Below are positions 34,329-43,999 of a DNA stretch of 64,000 bases, piece after piece. How positions within the stretch are numbered: the first letter of the stretch is position 1; every line of letters starts with the position of its first letter. The translations under genes and the position numbers were made by a program. Source of the stretch: an uncultured Pelagibacteraceae bacterium (GTDB lineage Bacteria; Pseudomonadota; Alphaproteobacteria; Pelagibacterales; Pelagibacteraceae); assembly GCA_902599485.1 (NCBI GenBank), contig CACKFP010000002.1, positions 35,308 to 99,307 on the forward strand, written 5' to 3'. The notes under the pieces were generated by a model. It did no database searches, was not told the origin of the DNA, and saw only the letters and a list, made by a program, of their open reading frames with translations.

Positions 34329-35090
34329 GTGGATCTAATATTTGTAATTATTCTTGGGGGCCTTTGGGGCAGTTTTGCAAATGTTTGTATTTATAGACTC
34401 CCTATAGGCAAAGGAGTTGTATCAGGAAGATCATTTTGTCCAAACTGTAAAAAATTAATTACTTGGAAAGACAATATCCCTATAATTTCATTTCTATTTT
34501 TAAACGGCAAATGCAGAAGCTGTAGAAAAAAAATTTCATTTCAGTATTTAATAGTTGAGCTAATTACTATTATTTATTTTTTAGGGATTTATTATTTATT
34601 TGGTATTACCCTAACTACTTTATTTTTTTTAATTTTAGGGTTATCTCTTATAATAATTTTCTTCATAGACCTTAAACATTACATCATTCCTAATGTATTA
34701 ACTTTCTCTTTGATGATAATTGGTTTTATAAAATCATTTGATCCAAATTTAAATCCAATTTTCCCGAATTATATTAATTCTTTAATTGGAGGAATTTTTG
34801 GTTACTTGATTATTTGGTCTATAATTTATTTCTATAAACAAATTAGAAAAAAGGAAGGCATGGGTTTAGGAGATGCAAAACTTTTGTCAGCAATTGGTTT
34901 TTGGTTTGGATGGATCTCGATACCCTTTGTAATATTTTTATCATCTATAATTGCTTTATTAAGTGTTATTCCTAGTTTGTTAAAAAATTCAAAATCACTG
35001 TCTTCACAAATTCCTTTTGGACCATACATAATCATTGGAACGTTATTCTATCTTTTTTTTGAAAATAGCTTTAAATCACTTTTATTTTAA
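34329..35090 (+). CDS. pilD: Type IV prepilin peptidase / N-methyltransferase (GTG start)
   Basis: CPNCKKLITWKDNIPIISFLFLNGKCRSC tetracysteine region, FFIDLKHYIIPN, GMGLGDAKLLSAIGFWFGW. Confidence 0.93.
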   Translation: MDLIFVIILGGLWGSFANVCIYRLPIGKGVVSGRSFCPNCKKLITWKDNIPIISFLFLNGKCRSCRKKISFQYLIVELITIIYFLGIYYLFGITLTTLFFLILGLSLIIIFFIDLKHYIIPNVLTFSLMIIGFIKSFDPNLNPIFPNYINSLIGGIFGYLIIWSIIYFYKQIRKKEGMGLGDAKLLSAIGFWFGWISIPFVIFLSSIIALLSVIPSLLKNSKSLSSQIPFGPYIIIGTLFYLFFENSFKSLLF

Positions 35091-35132
35091 AGATTTTAAT
35101 GACAAACGGTCCCTAGAACTATTTCTTTAAAA

Positions 35133-37712
35133 ATGTTTAAGTATTCAAATATGAGATATTGTCTAATATTTTTATCTTTGATTATTCATAATCAAATATT
35201 TTTAAATATTGTCAAAGCTGAAGATATAACAATTTCATCTAATCACTCTAGTCAAATTGTTATGTCAAATAACGACACACTTACTGTTAATGCTGATGTT
35301 ACAGTTGATACAAGTGCAGCAGAACCTGTAGAACTAGAAGGTCATACTTTTTCAACAAGCTCGACAACTATAACTAATAACGGTACAATTATTGGAACGA
35401 CCAAAGGAATTGAAGCTGATCAATCTACAGATTTTAGTATAAATAATTCAGGAACAGTATCGGTAAGTGATAGTGCTAATAGTCCTGGCTCAGCACTTTC
35501 ATTGCAACAATCAAGGGGCACTGTATCTATTGTAAATAGTGGAACAATAGAATCTGAACGAGCAGATACTATTAAATTACATCCTTCTTTTGGAACAGTA
35601 ACAATTAATAATTCTGGAAGTATTACTTCATCAAAAGATAGAACAATAAATTTTGGTCAACATGCTAATGCAGGAACAATAACAAATTCTGGTACTATTT
35701 CAGGTAGAGCGAATACGCTATATATATATTCATCAGGAACAGACAATTCAGCTGGCACTATTACAAATTCTGGGACGATCACCGCAACAGGAGGAAATGG
35801 CTTTGAAATTAATAATGTAAACGATGTCACTGTTACTAACACTGGTACTATCTCTGCTACAGGGGATGCAATTTTTGGTATTGGCGACAATGGCTCTAAT
35901 GGGAACATAATTGTAAATAAAGGGACTATATCAAGTGGTTCAAGTAATCATGATTTAGTAGTGAAAACAAATGTAGGTCTTGAATCTCTAACAAATGATC
36001 AAGGAGGAAATGATGCTTTGAAATTGGAAGGCTATCTTCCAGTAAATTACATCTTCCTAGCAAACAGCACAACTGATTATGGAAAGCTAGCTGTTGATCT
36101 GCAAAATGGTGCAACTACTTTCAGTATTAGCACAGATTCTGCTTTATCAGCTGGAACTTATACGTCTGTAATAACAGGAGTTTCTTCTAGTAGGTTTACT
36201 GCCGGATCTACCGGTACAGTAACTGTAACAAATGGAAAGTTTAACTGGACACTTACGGAAACTTCCTCAGGAAGCACTAATTGGAATTTAGTTGTTACCA
36301 ATTTTGATAATGATGCTCCAACTTTATCATCTTCAAGTCCATCCGATAATGCAACTGAAGTTGCAGTAAATACAAATATAGTTTTAACTTTTAGTGAAGC
36401 GGTTGATGCTGAAAGTGGAAATATTACTATTAAAAGAACTTCTGATGACAGCACTATTGAAACAATTGATGTGACTGGAGCGAAAGTCAGTGGCAGCGGT
36501 TCGACAGCAATTACTATTAATCCAAGTACAGATTTAACAGCCGATATTGATTACTATATTTTAATAGATGCTACAGCTTTTGATGATACTAATGGAAATT
36601 CATATGCAGGCATATCAAGCACAACTGCTTTAAATTTTTCTACAAAACCTGGTGAAGTTTTTAATGAAACTGTAAAAACTCTTACAAAAAATCAAACTGT
36701 AGCTGCTATAAATTCTTTAAACCAGTCGTTAAACAGAATTTCAGGACGAATGAATTATATTAGATCTACAAATAATAATTTCTCAAATCAAAATATAAGA
36801 TTAGCAATGAATTTTGATAATCAATTATTAGCTCAACAAATAAATTCGCTTTCGGCAAAACTAATTAAAAAAGAGAAAAAGACCGAGAAATGGGGAGTCT
36901 GGAGTGAAGGTAGCATATCATTTGGAAGAATAGGGCAGCAAGATGGGAATTTAGGTCAAGATATACATAGTGATGGAATTACTTTTGGAATTGATAAGAA
37001 AATAAATGAAGATAAGACAATTGGTTTTGCAATCAATAAATCATGGCAAGAAACTGAAGTAGGTAGCAATGAAGCAAATATGGATGCTTCCACAATAAGT
37101 ATTATGAATTACACAAGTTTTAAAATTGAAGACAAAAGATTTTTTGAAATGGTTGTTGGTATTGGAGAAATGGATATAGATTTAAGCAGAGATGTTACAG
37201 GTGGAAAAAATAAAGGAGATAGAAAAGGAAATCAACTTTTTGGAAGCTTTACTTATTTATTAGAACCTGATGTTGAAGTTGTAGGTAGAAATTTAAATTA
37301 TTATTCTAGACTTGATTTAGGATTTACCCAACTAAAGGCATATACAGAAACAGGTGATGGAACAGCTGTAAGTTATAATAAACAAAACGTTAAAAGTGCA
37401 TCACTATCTGCAGGTTTAAATTTAAGTAAAGTTATTGAGAATGAAAAAGGTATATTTGAACCATCTTTTAAATTTGAATTAGGAAAAGATAAAACAATCA
37501 ACTCACTATCAGAGGCATATTATATTAATAATTCTTCTGAAATTTATAGTAATGCTTTAGGCGATCAAAATTCTGGGCATTTATTGTTGAATTTAGGAAT
37601 TGGGGCAAAACTCAACAGCAATTTGACTATAAATGCTACATATGAACACTACAGAAGTAGTGACAATACTTTTAATAATAGTTTTTCAATTTATTTAAGA
37701 AAACCCTTATAA
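35133..37712 (+). CDS. Autotransporter-like surface protein: TITNSGTI-type repeats, Ig-like segment, C-terminal beta-barrel
   Basis: Signal peptide; repeated (T/S)ITNSGTI(S/T) units; SSPSDNATEVAVNTNIVLTFSEAVDAESGNITI (Big_5-like); C-terminal ~280 aa of alternating strands starting WGVWSEGSISFGRIG. Confidence 0.8.
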   Translation: MFKYSNMRYCLIFLSLIIHNQIFLNIVKAEDITISSNHSSQIVMSNNDTLTVNADVTVDTSAAEPVELEGHTFSTSSTTITNNGTIIGTTKGIEADQSTDFSINNSGTVSVSDSANSPGSALSLQQSRGTVSIVNSGTIESERADTIKLHPSFGTVTINNSGSITSSKDRTINFGQHANAGTITNSGTISGRANTLYIYSSGTDNSAGTITNSGTITATGGNGFEINNVNDVTVTNTGTISATGDAIFGIGDNGSNGNIIVNKGTISSGSSNHDLVVKTNVGLESLTNDQGGNDALKLEGYLPVNYIFLANSTTDYGKLAVDLQNGATTFSISTDSALSAGTYTSVITGVSSSRFTAGSTGTVTVTNGKFNWTLTETSSGSTNWNLVVTNFDNDAPTLSSSSPSDNATEVAVNTNIVLTFSEAVDAESGNITIKRTSDDSTIETIDVTGAKVSGSGSTAITINPSTDLTADIDYYILIDATAFDDTNGNSYAGISSTTALNFSTKPGEVFNETVKTLTKNQTVAAINSLNQSLNRISGRMNYIRSTNNNFSNQNIRLAMNFDNQLLAQQINSLSAKLIKKEKKTEKWGVWSEGSISFGRIGQQDGNLGQDIHSDGITFGIDKKINEDKTIGFAINKSWQETEVGSNEANMDASTISIMNYTSFKIEDKRFFEMVVGIGEMDIDLSRDVTGGKNKGDRKGNQLFGSFTYLLEPDVEVVGRNLNYYSRLDLGFTQLKAYTETGDGTAVSYNKQNVKSASLSAGLNLSKVIENEKGIFEPSFKFELGKDKTINSLSEAYYINNSSEIYSNALGDQNSGHLLLNLGIGAKLNSNLTINATYEHYRSSDNTFNNSFSIYLRKPL

Positions 37713-37720
37713 TCAAAATT

Positions 37721-38605
37721 ATGTTTAACGAAATAATAGCTAACACATCTAAAATTATAATTTCTAATGCAGATAAAATTAAATTGACATTGGCTGCAAT
37801 ATTTTCTGAAGGAAGTATTTTAATAGAAGATTATCCTGGATCAGGGAAAACTACATTTGCAAAAGCTATTACTCAAAATCTTGGTCTTAACTTTAAAAGG
37901 ATACAGTTTACATCTGATCTATTACCCAGTGATATTCTTGGATTTAATATTCTTTCGGATGGGAAGTTAAACTTTCAACAAGGTCCAATTTTTACAAATA
38001 TAGTTTTAGCTGATGAACTTAATCGTGGAAGTCCGAAATCGCAAAGTGCATTCCTGGAAGCAATGGAAGAAAAAAATGTTTCTATGGATGGTGAAAGTTA
38101 TAAACTGCCAGAACCATTTTTTGTTATTGCTACTCAAAATCCTATGGATTCTTCAGGCACAAGTTCTTTACCAGATTCCCAGCTTGATAGATTTATGATT
38201 TCATTTTCTTTATCTGATCTAAATGAAAACGATAAAATTTTGATGTTAAAAAATACAAGTAAATTAAATGGTGCTTCATCAAAAGCTGTTGATTGGGAGA
38301 CAATCAAACAAAAAAAAGATCAGCTAACCATAAAAGATGAAATTTATAAATATGTTGTTGAAATAGAGCAGGTAATCCAAACGCTTGATCAAAAAATTTA
38401 TATTTCTGCAAGATGTTTAAAGCAAATTCTAGATTTAGCTAAGGGTTGGGCAATTATTCATGAAAAAGATTATGTAACTCATCAAGATATTAAGGAAACT
38501 CTGCCTTACATATTAAGACATAGAATTAAATTTCTTAACCAGGAGGATAAGATGAGCTTCATTAATGAGGAAATACTTCAAAAAATTAAAATAAACAATG
38601 GTTAA
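37721..38605 (+). CDS. MoxR-family AAA+ ATPase
   Basis: EDYPGSGKTTFAKAI, RIQFTSDLLPSDILGFNIL, LADELNRGSPKSQSAFLEAMEE, ATQNPMDSSGTSSLPDSQLDRFM. Confidence 0.94.
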   Translation: MFNEIIANTSKIIISNADKIKLTLAAIFSEGSILIEDYPGSGKTTFAKAITQNLGLNFKRIQFTSDLLPSDILGFNILSDGKLNFQQGPIFTNIVLADELNRGSPKSQSAFLEAMEEKNVSMDGESYKLPEPFFVIATQNPMDSSGTSSLPDSQLDRFMISFSLSDLNENDKILMLKNTSKLNGASSKAVDWETIKQKKDQLTIKDEIYKYVVEIEQVIQTLDQKIYISARCLKQILDLAKGWAIIHEKDYVTHQDIKETLPYILRHRIKFLNQEDKMSFINEEILQKIKINNG

Positions 38606-39518
38606 CCAGCTAGTACAGAGGTTAACGAACTTAGACTTTAAACATTTAATCAAACTTAAAAAAAAACTTAAAGTTTACATATATCCCAATCTTCAAGGAC
38701 TATTATTAGGACTGTTTGTATTTTTTTGCTTTTTAATATCTGTATTTTATGAAAATAACTCAGGACTTCTTATTTCAATTGTTATTTTCTTTATTTTCTT
38801 TATTTCAATTTTTATCTCACATCAAAATATTAATAATTTAAGAATAAATTTTCTAACAGAATACTTAGTTGAAGCAAATAAAACAGAACATATAAACTTT
38901 AAGATAATTAATGATGCAAAAGAGAAAAAATTAAATATCGATTTAGAGATCAATAAGTCAATATTACAAAATTTTAATTTATCAGATAAAATAAAAGAAT
39001 TTAATATAAAATATAATAATGACAAAAGGGGTATTTATTCTTTAAATAAAATAATTTTAAAATCGATATATCCATTTGGAATAATAAGGACAAAAATAAA
39101 TTATCAACCTTTTAGTAAAGTATATGTATTTCCGCAAAAATTAATTCCTAATCAAGAATTATTACAAGAATTTAAAATTCACCAAAATAATAATTCTGAT
39201 GAATTTGATGGTATAGATGAATACAAGAAAGGAGATAGTTACTCAAAAATCGCTTGGAAAAAATCAACTATTGGAGATAAAAAATTTGTAAAAGAATTTA
39301 AGTCTTTTAAAAGCTCAAAAAAATCAATCCTAGATTTAAATAAATACAACCATATAGAATTTGAGAAATTATTAAGTTATTCAGTATTTATTTTAGATTA
39401 TTATTTCACAAAAAGCCTAAATTTAACCTTTAAACACAAAGATAATGTTTTCCATTTAAACGAAAATAAAAACTCTCTAAATAAAATTTTAAAGTATATT
39501 TCAAATGTTAAAAATTAA
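38598..39518 (+). CDS. DUF58-family protein
   Basis: Two N-terminal TM segments, YKKGDSYSKIAWKKSTIGDKKFVKEF (DUF58 core pattern); between moxR and transglutaminase genes. Confidence 0.82.
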   Translation: MVNQLVQRLTNLDFKHLIKLKKKLKVYIYPNLQGLLLGLFVFFCFLISVFYENNSGLLISIVIFFIFFISIFISHQNINNLRINFLTEYLVEANKTEHINFKIINDAKEKKLNIDLEINKSILQNFNLSDKIKEFNIKYNNDKRGIYSLNKIILKSIYPFGIIRTKINYQPFSKVYVFPQKLIPNQELLQEFKIHQNNNSDEFDGIDEYKKGDSYSKIAWKKSTIGDKKFVKEFKSFKSSKKSILDLNKYNHIEFEKLLSYSVFILDYYFTKSLNLTFKHKDNVFHLNENKNSLNKILKYISNVKN

Positions 39519-41400
39519 ATCGCAAAATATTAGTCTTCTCACTTATGTTATATTATTCTTTTGCTTAATTTCATTATCCACAGATTTACTATTAACTAAT
39601 AAAATATTTTGGGGCACTTTATTTATTTTAAGTTTTGTATTTTCGAAAATACACTTTAAGTTTAAGTCTATAGTGGTTGGAATATATGCTTTGGGAGCTA
39701 TGTATATTCAATTGATCCTCAATCAATATGTTTTGTCCGAAGATTTTTTTCTAAACTGCCTTGGAGTTTTGCTGATTATAAAGTTCTCAGAACTCAACAA
39801 TAAAAATAATCTTTTGTCATTTAATTTAATCTCCATGATTATTGCAGTAGCAAGTTTAATTAAGGGGCAAGATATATTGAGTACATTAAATTCATTTCTA
39901 ATCCTAATACTTTTAGTTGTTAACCTGTATCTTATTCAACAAAAGGAAATCCTCGATTTCAGTTTAAAAAATATTTTAAAATATTTAGGATTTGGTCTTA
40001 GTATATTTCCGATTATTATTATTTTTTATCTTTTATTTCCAAGGGCAGAAGTAAATTTCAGATTATTTGATACATCTGCAAGTTCAGTAGGTATTCCAGA
40101 TAGCATAGATCTTGGTTCATTTAGCCAGTTTTCGAACTCAGATGAAGAAGTTTTTACTTTAATAAATAACAATTTTAAGAAGGAAGATCTTTATTTTAGG
40201 GTCAAAATCTTTGATTATATGGAAAAAGATCAATCTTGGAGACCTTCCTCAAGTTACTATCTTTTTAGTGAATTTAAAAATTCCATGAGAATAAATGGTA
40301 ATGAGGATTTAAATAAAAATTATCAGATTATTTTAGAACCATATAAAAAAAAATGGATACCAAGTTTAAAAAACTCAAAATTAATCACTAACGATATTCA
40401 AATTACAAAAGATTATTTTAATCAATCTTTTGTGAGTAGAGAACTAATTGACAGAAAAAAGAAATTAATTTTTAAAATGAATAAATCTGAATATTCCTTA
40501 GATGATCCACTTAAAAGTTATTATACTTTGTTACCAGAAAACATATCACCGAAAATAAAAGATTGGGTAGATAAAAATAATGTAAGCACTAAAGAAGAAT
40601 TTATCGAAAAAATTTATAAAAGATTTTCTGATGGATCATATTTTTATAACCTTAGTCCTCAGATAAACTCAAATAATAAATATGAAAACTTTTTCTTTAA
40701 TTCTAAAGAGGGATACTGTGAATATTATGCAGGAACATTTGTATTACTTACAAGATTAGCACAAATTCCAAGTAGGATAGTAACAGGTTACTATGGTGGA
40801 GATTTAAATGAGATAGGGAATTTTTTCCAATTTAAACAAAAAGATACTCATGCTTGGGCAGAAGTTTGGTTTGATGAAAGAGGGTGGGTTAGAATTGATC
40901 CAACTAGAGCAATACCTAATTCTAATATTAGAAATTCATTAAATAATTATTTTGTAAATAATGATAAATTTTCAAGTTCGATATTTTCTAATAATTTTTT
41001 TAAAATAATTAATTTTTATTTTAACTATGTTGATTTTGTATGGACTCAACATTTACTATCATATGACGATAACGAAAGAAAAAATTTTATAAAAGAATTA
41101 TTAAGTTTAAATTTTTCAAAACTCATTATTTGGATATTCGTACCAATATTATTATTTGTTAGCATAAAATTGTTATATAATTTCAATTCAATTAAATTGA
41201 TGAGGCTAAAATTAGCTTTCATTCTTCTAGGAAAAAAAAGAAAACTTCAAATAAAAAATTCGGATACAATCCAAGAGATTTATCTCAAATTGATGGAAAA
41301 AGATAAATCAAAATATAAAAATTTCTTTAAATTTTATGAAAAGCAGATCTACTCAAATAAGCAAATAAGTTTTATAAAAGTTTTAAAGTTAGTTTTTTAA
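39505..41400 (+). CDS. Membrane transglutaminase-like protein (TgpA/DUF3488 type)
   Basis: N-terminal multi-TM; transglutaminase core EGYCEYYAGTFVLLTRLAQIPSRIVTGYYGG...DTHAWAEVWFDERGWVRIDPTRA (Cys/His/Asp). Confidence 0.9.
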   Translation: MLKIKSQNISLLTYVILFFCLISLSTDLLLTNKIFWGTLFILSFVFSKIHFKFKSIVVGIYALGAMYIQLILNQYVLSEDFFLNCLGVLLIIKFSELNNKNNLLSFNLISMIIAVASLIKGQDILSTLNSFLILILLVVNLYLIQQKEILDFSLKNILKYLGFGLSIFPIIIIFYLLFPRAEVNFRLFDTSASSVGIPDSIDLGSFSQFSNSDEEVFTLINNNFKKEDLYFRVKIFDYMEKDQSWRPSSSYYLFSEFKNSMRINGNEDLNKNYQIILEPYKKKWIPSLKNSKLITNDIQITKDYFNQSFVSRELIDRKKKLIFKMNKSEYSLDDPLKSYYTLLPENISPKIKDWVDKNNVSTKEEFIEKIYKRFSDGSYFYNLSPQINSNNKYENFFFNSKEGYCEYYAGTFVLLTRLAQIPSRIVTGYYGGDLNEIGNFFQFKQKDTHAWAEVWFDERGWVRIDPTRAIPNSNIRNSLNNYFVNNDKFSSSIFSNNFFKIINFYFNYVDFVWTQHLLSYDDNERKNFIKELLSLNFSKLIIWIFVPILLFVSIKLLYNFNSIKLMRLKLAFILLGKKRKLQIKNSDTIQEIYLKLMEKDKSKYKNFFKFYEKQIYSNKQISFIKVLKLVF

Positions 41401-43986
41401 TAAAAGATTTCTTTCAGTCTTGAGTTTATTATTTTCTTTTATTAATTGAATAATCATTTCTTTCATTACTCTATTTTCTTCAACTGCCCTACCACTTATC
41501 TCAGCCAATCTCTCATTTTCTTTAGCTAATTGTAATTGATCAAATAATTTTTCTAGTTCTGGATCAATAGGTAGACCCTCTATTTTTTTGCTAATATTAT
41601 TCTGAATTACTTTCGTTAATGAAATACTTACTTGGCTGTCTTTAAGTCCATTTTGTTCATTAAACTCTAGATTAAAGTTTAGACCAAAATCATCAGTATT
41701 TTTGCTGATATTTAAACCAGCTTTTACTGCTAAATCATCATCCATATAATGGGCCATGTCTTTCCTTTCACCGTCTGCAACAATGTCAATTTTTTCACTC
41801 AAAGTTTGATTTAAAGATAGGCCTGTATATGGCTTAAGAACGAAGCCATTTTCAAAAGATTTTGAATACTCAACGTTAAATCCACCTGACAATACTTGAT
41901 CCACAGCATCATCAACAGAAAGATCCCCATCTGTAAAAGATGTTAGATAAGTTGGAAGTCTTCTTAGACCATATTTACCATCCACTTCAATATTTAAACT
42001 TTGACTATCATCAATTTCTAATTGTCTAGAAGCTTTGTAATTTACAGCAGCAAACTGACCTAGATTTTCTTTTGAAATAGTTTGTTGTGTTTCAGTTTCA
42101 AGATCTAAATATTTATTTTGAGTTAACCCAAAAATTGAAACTACAGAAAATTTAAATTTCTTGTAATCAATATCTTTTTTTAAACCGATAGCTAAATTTT
42201 CACTATCTAAAGCTTCTCCATTATTAAATTTAGCTTGCTGACTCGAATAACTTAAGAACGGTGTAAAATTATCATTTTCAATTTTAAAATCTCCAGTAAC
42301 TCCTGTTGTTTCATTTTTATAAATATTGTCTCTTTTCTTTACAGAATAATATCCACTAGATTTTTTTTCTTCTGAAACTGAATTAAAAATATCATTTAAA
42401 TTAGATAAAAATATTTCAGATCGATATTTTTTATTATGGCTATCAATATCTAAATCTTCACCATAAACATATAAAAAACCATCTGTTTCAGAGTTGTCTG
42501 CATCTGGATCACTATTGCTGTCTAATATTTCATAGGTATCATTTCCACAAAGATTATTTGTGACAACCATATTCGTTTTTCTAAGAATTTCTATTTTTTG
42601 ATCTTTTGAAATACTACAATCTAATGTCATTGTTGTAGTTGAATCGTTTAAATCAATCGAGCCTTCATAAGTACCTTCATCTTTTGTAACAATATCTATA
42701 CCTGTACTAGAAGAGTTAAGTATTAATATAGAATTACCAGATCCAGTAATTGTACCATAATTATTTATCGTAATATTAAACATTGGGGTGGCACTCCTTC
42801 CAATACCAATTCCATCTGCAAAAGAACCTGATGTTGCACTAATCGTGCCATAATTGTTTAAAGTATTATTTACTCTGTTGGTTCCATCATTTTCATACAA
42901 TATTCCATATCCTAAATTTGCGCTTGCAGAAATGGTTCCATGATTTGTTATCGTAGAATTATCTACATTTGAAGATTGCATTCCCATACGAACCCCAGAT
43001 ATAGTGCCAGTATTAGTTACAACGGCGCCGTCCGATTGATTTATTGATAAAGCTGAATTTGCACCTGTAGCAGTTATTGTTCCAGAATTTGTTACACTAA
43101 TATTATCACCATGCGAAATTACTACAGTATTATTTCCACCTGACATTGTCCCTGTATTAATGAAAGTAGTATCCGGGCATGTTTTGCAATAAAATGCACT
43201 TTTATCTGCTGCAGTTATTGTTCCATGATTAGTAAAATTGACATCTTCAGATTGTTCAGTATTCACTGCGTGTCTGTCAGCACCTTCAATTGTTCCTCCT
43301 TTATAATTAACGAATTCAAAATCAACTAAATGAAATGCTTTAATTGGACTATCGCCTTCATCTGTTGTTTTAATAATTCCACCGTCATAATTATAAATTT
43401 TAAGACCTTTACTCCTGTGATTACCTGAGGCTCCTGAACCTAACCATATTGTTTCATGAGTAGAGGTAATGGTACCATAATTGTGTAGTGTGAGACCAAC
43501 ACCATTAGATTGACCAGATAAATCTGAATGGCAATTAGTACCATTAAAATGACAGTTACCAACGTTTTTTCCATAAATTGCAGTATTTCCTTCAGCACTT
43601 ATTGTTGCCCCTGCATTATTAGTAATTGCAACGTTTTCTGCATAATTTAATATTATAGCATATTTGTTATCTGAGTTGATTGTTCCGTTATTTGTAATTG
43701 TAGTATCCAAAGATGACTCAGCATTTATTGCGATTTGTTTGTTAGTTCCATCCTCTGTTTGAATTGTTCCATCATTGGTAATTTGAACTCCACTTATATC
43801 TTCGAGATCAACTGCCTTATTATCGTTGTAAGTAATTGATCCAGCAGAAGTAACATTTAAAATATCATTATCTGCACATGCTAATTGGTTTGTTGATGCG
43901 CTAGCAATAGTTGTTAAACATGGACCAGCATAACTTATGGAACTAAGTAAAAAGAATAAGATTATACTAAGTAAAATCTTTTTCAT
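41389..43986 (-). CDS. Autotransporter-like surface protein with repeats, beta-barrel-like region and C-terminal coiled coil
   Basis: Signal peptide MKKILLSIILFFLLSSISYA; repeats such as ITNNGTI, VTNTGTISG, NYGTITG; strand-rich C-terminal region, then LFDQLQLAKENERLAEISGRAVEENRVMKEMIIQLIKENNKLKTERNLLLKN. Confidence 0.75.
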   Translation of the reverse strand: MKKILLSIILFFLLSSISYAGPCLTTIASASTNQLACADNDILNVTSAGSITYNDNKAVDLEDISGVQITNDGTIQTEDGTNKQIAINAESSLDTTITNNGTINSDNKYAIILNYAENVAITNNAGATISAEGNTAIYGKNVGNCHFNGTNCHSDLSGQSNGVGLTLHNYGTITSTHETIWLGSGASGNHRSKGLKIYNYDGGIIKTTDEGDSPIKAFHLVDFEFVNYKGGTIEGADRHAVNTEQSEDVNFTNHGTITAADKSAFYCKTCPDTTFINTGTMSGGNNTVVISHGDNISVTNSGTITATGANSALSINQSDGAVVTNTGTISGVRMGMQSSNVDNSTITNHGTISASANLGYGILYENDGTNRVNNTLNNYGTISATSGSFADGIGIGRSATPMFNITINNYGTITGSGNSILILNSSSTGIDIVTKDEGTYEGSIDLNDSTTTMTLDCSISKDQKIEILRKTNMVVTNNLCGNDTYEILDSNSDPDADNSETDGFLYVYGEDLDIDSHNKKYRSEIFLSNLNDIFNSVSEEKKSSGYYSVKKRDNIYKNETTGVTGDFKIENDNFTPFLSYSSQQAKFNNGEALDSENLAIGLKKDIDYKKFKFSVVSIFGLTQNKYLDLETETQQTISKENLGQFAAVNYKASRQLEIDDSQSLNIEVDGKYGLRRLPTYLTSFTDGDLSVDDAVDQVLSGGFNVEYSKSFENGFVLKPYTGLSLNQTLSEKIDIVADGERKDMAHYMDDDLAVKAGLNISKNTDDFGLNFNLEFNEQNGLKDSQVSISLTKVIQNNISKKIEGLPIDPELEKLFDQLQLAKENERLAEISGRAVEENRVMKEMIIQLIKENNKLKTERNLLLKN

Positions 43987-43999
43987 AAATGTCTATTGA

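Noticed and set aside
35340-35950. Repeated nucleotide pattern resembling a repeat array
   Set aside because: Repeats are irregular in spacing and sequence and encode TITNSGTIS protein repeats in frame; not a CRISPR.
36158-36454. Minus-strand ORFs opposite the first autotransporter-like gene (also 35657-35908 and 35926-36114)
   Set aside because: Low-complexity reverse readings of Thr/Ser/Val-rich repeats; no initiation signals or domains.
42700-43800. Second repeat-like stretch
   Set aside because: Same explanation: coding repeats of the minus-strand autotransporter-like protein.
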